Positions 5,257 to 6,849 of a stretch of DNA of 6,849 nt are shown here, piece after piece. Origin of the DNA: Clostridiales bacterium (GTDB lineage Bacteria; Bacillota; Clostridia; Tissierellales; Dethiosulfatibacteraceae); the NCBI GenBank assembly GCA_003539375.1, contig DPPH01000131.1:1-6849 (forward strand). The letters are read 5' to 3'. The notes beneath the pieces are model-generated. The model did no database searches and had not been told where the DNA came from. It saw only the letters and a list, made by a program, of their open reading frames with translations. Every line of letters starts with the position of its first letter. The first letter of the stretch is position 1. Made by a program: the position numbers and the translations under genes.

Positions 5257-5268
5257 CACAAGGAGACA
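5257..5268 (+). repeat. Degenerate tandem copy of the palindrome's left arm
   Basis: CACAAGGAGACA at 5257-5268 recurs as CACAAGGGGACA at 5271-5282 with one change, a 14-base period. The second copy forms the left arm of the palindrome. The extra copy, which includes GGAG, sits 5' of the hairpin, where REP elements keep a conserved tetranucleotide and IS200/IS605 ends keep guide sequences. The functional comparison is inference. Confidence 0.5.
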
Positions 5269-5295
5269 AACACAAGGGGACAGTCCCCCTGTGTT
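5269..5295 (+). repeat. Left REP-like palindrome of the RAYT unit
   Basis: Arms of 13 bases, AACACAAGGGGAC (5269-5281) and GTCCCCCTGTGTT (5283-5295), pair at 12 of 13 positions around a central A. Single-stranded DNA or RNA here would form a stable hairpin with a GGGGAC/GTCCCC core. The inner half plus AA (5281-5297) is repeated exactly, inverted, at 6833-6849. Confidence 0.85.
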
Positions 5296-5347
5296 AAGCC
5301 TTGAGTTAATTTCTATCCCTTCTAAAGGAAAAATATATGAAGTTTTA

Positions 5348-5376
5348 TTGTTACTTAATATTAACTGTGATAAAAT
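5348..5376 (+). promoter_or_regulatory. Promoter of the RAYT gene
   Basis: TTGTTA (5348-5353), a 17-base spacer and TAAAAT (5371-5376), with TG at 5368-5369, form an extended -10. It lies inside the putative mobile unit, so the element carries its own promoter. The ribosome binding site is a modest CGGAG at 5395-5399. Confidence 0.65.
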
Positions 5377-5405
5377 AGATAGTATTAATGAATACGGAGT
5401 AAATA

Positions 5406-6164
5406 ATGCCAAGAAAACCAAGAATAAAAAGCGAAACTGGAATTTATCATGTTATGTTAAGGGGAATTAATAAACAGAGAATCTTTGAAGATAAGCAGGA
5501 TTATCAAAAATTCTTAAATGTATTAAAGGAAACTAAAGAAATAAGTGATTATGATTTATACAGCTATTGCTTAATGAGCAATCATATTCATTTGCTTATT
5601 AAAGAAAACGAAGTAGAATTAGGAGAAATATTCAAAAGATTTGGGGCAAAGTTTGTATATTGGTATAATTATAAATATTCAAGAACAGGACATTTATTTC
5701 AAGGGAGATTTAAAAGTGAAGTTGTTGAAACCGATTCTTATCTACTGGCAGTTTTAAGATACATCCATCAGAATCCTCGAAAAGCAAACCTAGTTAAAAG
5801 TATAAGTAATTACCCTTGGAGTAGTTATAATGAATACATAGGAAACAAAAATATTTGTGACACACAATTCATTCTTGAGATTTTTTCTAAAAATAAAAGT
5901 GAAGCCCTATCAGAATTTGTTAAGTTTAACAATCAAACTAATAATGATTTATGTTTAGATTTAAGAGAAAATAACAGAGTAAATGATTCGGAAGCCGAAG
6001 AAATAATAAAAAAAATTTCAAAATTTAAAAGTCCTACATTTATTCAAAATGTTAATGATATTGAAAGAGATAAAATTATTAAAAAATGCAAAAACAATGG
6101 GCTTTCAATTAGACAAATTCAAAGGCTAACTGGAATTAGTTTTGCAATTATTCGAAAAATATAG
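5406..6164 (+). CDS. REP-associated tyrosine transposase (RAYT), Y1/IS200-like HUH family
   Basis: This 252-residue single-strand DNA endonuclease/transposase cuts through a 5'-phosphotyrosine. The N-terminal GIYHVMLRGINKQRIF is the family's first strand. The HUH metal motif is SNHIHLLI with H60 and H62. A GHLFQGRFKSE segment (95-105) follows, and the catalytic tyrosine is Y119 in RYIHQNP, the position equivalent to the active-site Tyr of E. coli TnpA-REP. The C-terminus (about 220-252) has a helix-turn-helix of the NNGLSIRQIQRLTGIS type found in clostridial RAYTs. All catalytic residues are present and there is no frameshift, so it should be active. There is no tnpB/iscB partner. It is flanked by palindromes and followed after 21 bases by a passenger gene in the same orientation. 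Confidence 0.92.
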   Translation: MPRKPRIKSETGIYHVMLRGINKQRIFEDKQDYQKFLNVLKETKEISDYDLYSYCLMSNHIHLLIKENEVELGEIFKRFGAKFVYWYNYKYSRTGHLFQGRFKSEVVETDSYLLAVLRYIHQNPRKANLVKSISNYPWSSYNEYIGNKNICDTQFILEIFSKNKSEALSEFVKFNNQTNNDLCLDLRENNRVNDSEAEEIIKKISKFKSPTFIQNVNDIERDKIIKKCKNNGLSIRQIQRLTGISFAIIRKI

Positions 6165-6185
6165 ATATAGTACAAGGAGCTAAAA

Positions 6186-6836
6186 ATGAAATTATGTCCA
6201 GAATGTAAAAGTGATAATATCCATAGAACCTCATCTACTGGGTTAAGAGTCTTCGGTTGTATTGTTCTTCTTTTTATACCCTATGGTTTTTTTATATGTT
6301 GGGTTCCTTTTATCTTTTTCCATACATTTGCATGCAAAAATTGTGGTGAAACGGGGAAAGAAAGGGAATTAATTCAGATTGACTGGAGAGAAAGAGAAGA
6401 AATTATTGAAGAATTTAAAAAATTACAGGAGAAAATAAAGCCTTATGAAAATATGTGGTTTTATGATAATGACGACAGCTTAAACAAAATATTACAAACA
6501 AAAAATCAACCATTAATAATAAGAACAGAGGGCGAAATGCTTGTACCCTATAGAATAAAAGAATTTGAAAATGATAATGATAGTTTAAAAATTGAGATAA
6601 AGAAAAATCTTAGCCCTCATTACAAAATATCATTAAGGTCTTTTGATTACGAAAATGAAAATAATAAAAACAATGAAGAGTCATCAAATTTGAGTAAATT
6701 TGGAAGAAGTGTAATAACAGAATCTGAGGAAGAGGCATTTTCTCAAGGGATTGAAACCTTTAAAAAGTTTTTAGAAAACAGTGATAAATTATTAGAAAAA
6801 GACGTTATTATAAAGATTGAAAAATGGACTGATTAA
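6186..6836 (+). CDS. Membrane-anchored split zinc-ribbon protein of unknown function, RAYT passenger
   Basis: I do not recognise a named function for this 216-residue protein. C4 and C7 (CPEC) and C50 and C53 (CKNCG) make the two knuckles of a zinc ribbon. Between them, residues 21-48 are hydrophobic and aromatic with a central Pro-Tyr-Gly, fitting a transmembrane hairpin or a single buried segment. Residues 60-90 are highly charged and helical, possibly a short coiled coil. The remaining 125 or so residues are soluble, rich in Glu, Lys and Asn, with a low-complexity Asn/Glu stretch near 155-166 and no known motif. The start is supported by AAGGAGCT at 6174-6181. It probably shares a transcript with the transposase gene 21 bases upstream. 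Its TAA stop (6834-6836) lies inside the right-hand repeat, so the gene ends exactly where the element's end begins. Confidence 0.8.
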   Translation: MKLCPECKSDNIHRTSSTGLRVFGCIVLLFIPYGFFICWVPFIFFHTFACKNCGETGKERELIQIDWREREEIIEEFKKLQEKIKPYENMWFYDNDDSLNKILQTKNQPLIIRTEGEMLVPYRIKEFENDNDSLKIEIKKNLSPHYKISLRSFDYENENNKNNEESSNLSKFGRSVITESEEEAFSQGIETFKKFLENSDKLLEKDVIIKIEKWTD

Positions 6837-6849
6837 CACAGGGGGACTG
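6833..6849 (-). repeat. Right inverted repeat of the RAYT unit, truncated by window edge
   Basis: TTAACACAGGGGGACTG is the exact reverse complement of 5281-5297. It is the inner half of a second palindrome, and the outer half would lie beyond the window. It includes the stop codon of the passenger gene. Confidence 0.88.

Larger units (their letters stand above)
5257..6849 (+). mobile_element. Putative RAYT-based mobile unit with passenger gene, right end cut
   Basis: The unit comprises a tandem half-repeat (5257-5268), a near-perfect palindrome (5269-5295), a promoter, a RAYT/Y1 transposase gene, a membrane zinc-ribbon gene, and an inverted copy of the inner palindrome half ending at the window edge (6833-6849). 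The two ends share 17 identical bases in opposite orientation. The left border directly follows the gpx-ohrR terminator, a harmless insertion site. RAYT proteins act on palindromic REP-like DNA, so the end palindromes are the likely substrates. Whether the whole block moves as one, rather than the palindromes alone, is inference. The outer right border and target junction are not visible. Confidence 0.65.

Noticed and set aside
5257..5297. CRISPR array start, from repeated GGGGACA-like units
   Set aside because: Only two short units with no spacers; explained by a palindrome with a duplicated arm next to a RAYT gene.
5083..5470. Frames on both strands spanning the ohrR end, terminator and palindrome
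   Set aside because: They cross a strong terminator and a promoter and overlap the true starts; no family resemblance.
5406..6836. IS605/IS607-type element with TnpB or IscB accessory gene
   Set aside because: The second gene lacks any RuvC or TnpB motif and starts with a split zinc ribbon and membrane segment instead.

Overview
The window reads as a low-GC Gram-positive chromosome, most likely an anaerobic member of the Clostridia or Tissierellia. This rests on the A/T-rich codon use, strong AAGGAGG-type ribosome binding sites, textbook TTGACA/TATAAT-like promoters, and protein families typical of that group (CadC-like ArsR repressor, signal-less Zn-dependent PLC-family protein, Phd-like antitoxin, glutathione peroxidase with OhrR). 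The species cannot be named from the sequence.

Layout. (1) 1-1864, minus strand: a metal-resistance operon, promoter-operator > arsR/cadC-type repressor > CPC-type heavy-metal P-type ATPase. The ATPase runs off the left edge, with 468 N-terminal residues present. The two genes overlap by one base (TAATG). (2) 1834-2499, minus strand: a mazE-mazF toxin-antitoxin operon, also coupled through TAATG, with a perfect 9-3-9 palindrome embedded in its promoter. (3) 2528-3567, plus strand: a zinc-dependent phospholipase C family protein, divergent from mazEF. (4) 3571-3946, minus strand: a solitary Phd/YefM-like antitoxin with its own promoter. (5) 4111-5251, plus strand: a peroxide-response operon, gpx-ohrR. 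It has a Fur/PerR-like box, a TTGACA promoter, an OhrR-type palindrome in the leader and a strong terminator. (6) 5257-6849, plus strand: what looks like a small mobile unit. It consists of a palindrome, a RAYT/Y1 (IS200-like HUH) transposase, a membrane zinc-ribbon passenger gene, and an exact inverted copy of the palindrome's inner half that is cut by the window edge.

How the parts work together. The first two operons are self-regulated modules: metal sensor with exporter, and antitoxin with toxin. The gpx-ohrR pair looks like a closed circuit in which a peroxide-sensing repressor shuts off a thiol peroxidase and itself; usually OhrR is paired with Ohr. The last unit is the least ordinary. 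A RAYT gene and an unrecognised membrane/zinc-ribbon gene share one transcription unit, and the passenger's stop codon lies inside the right-hand repeat. This suggests the two genes travel together.

Limits: the ATPase C-terminus and the outer half of the right repeat lie outside the window. All regulatory sites are assigned by eye.
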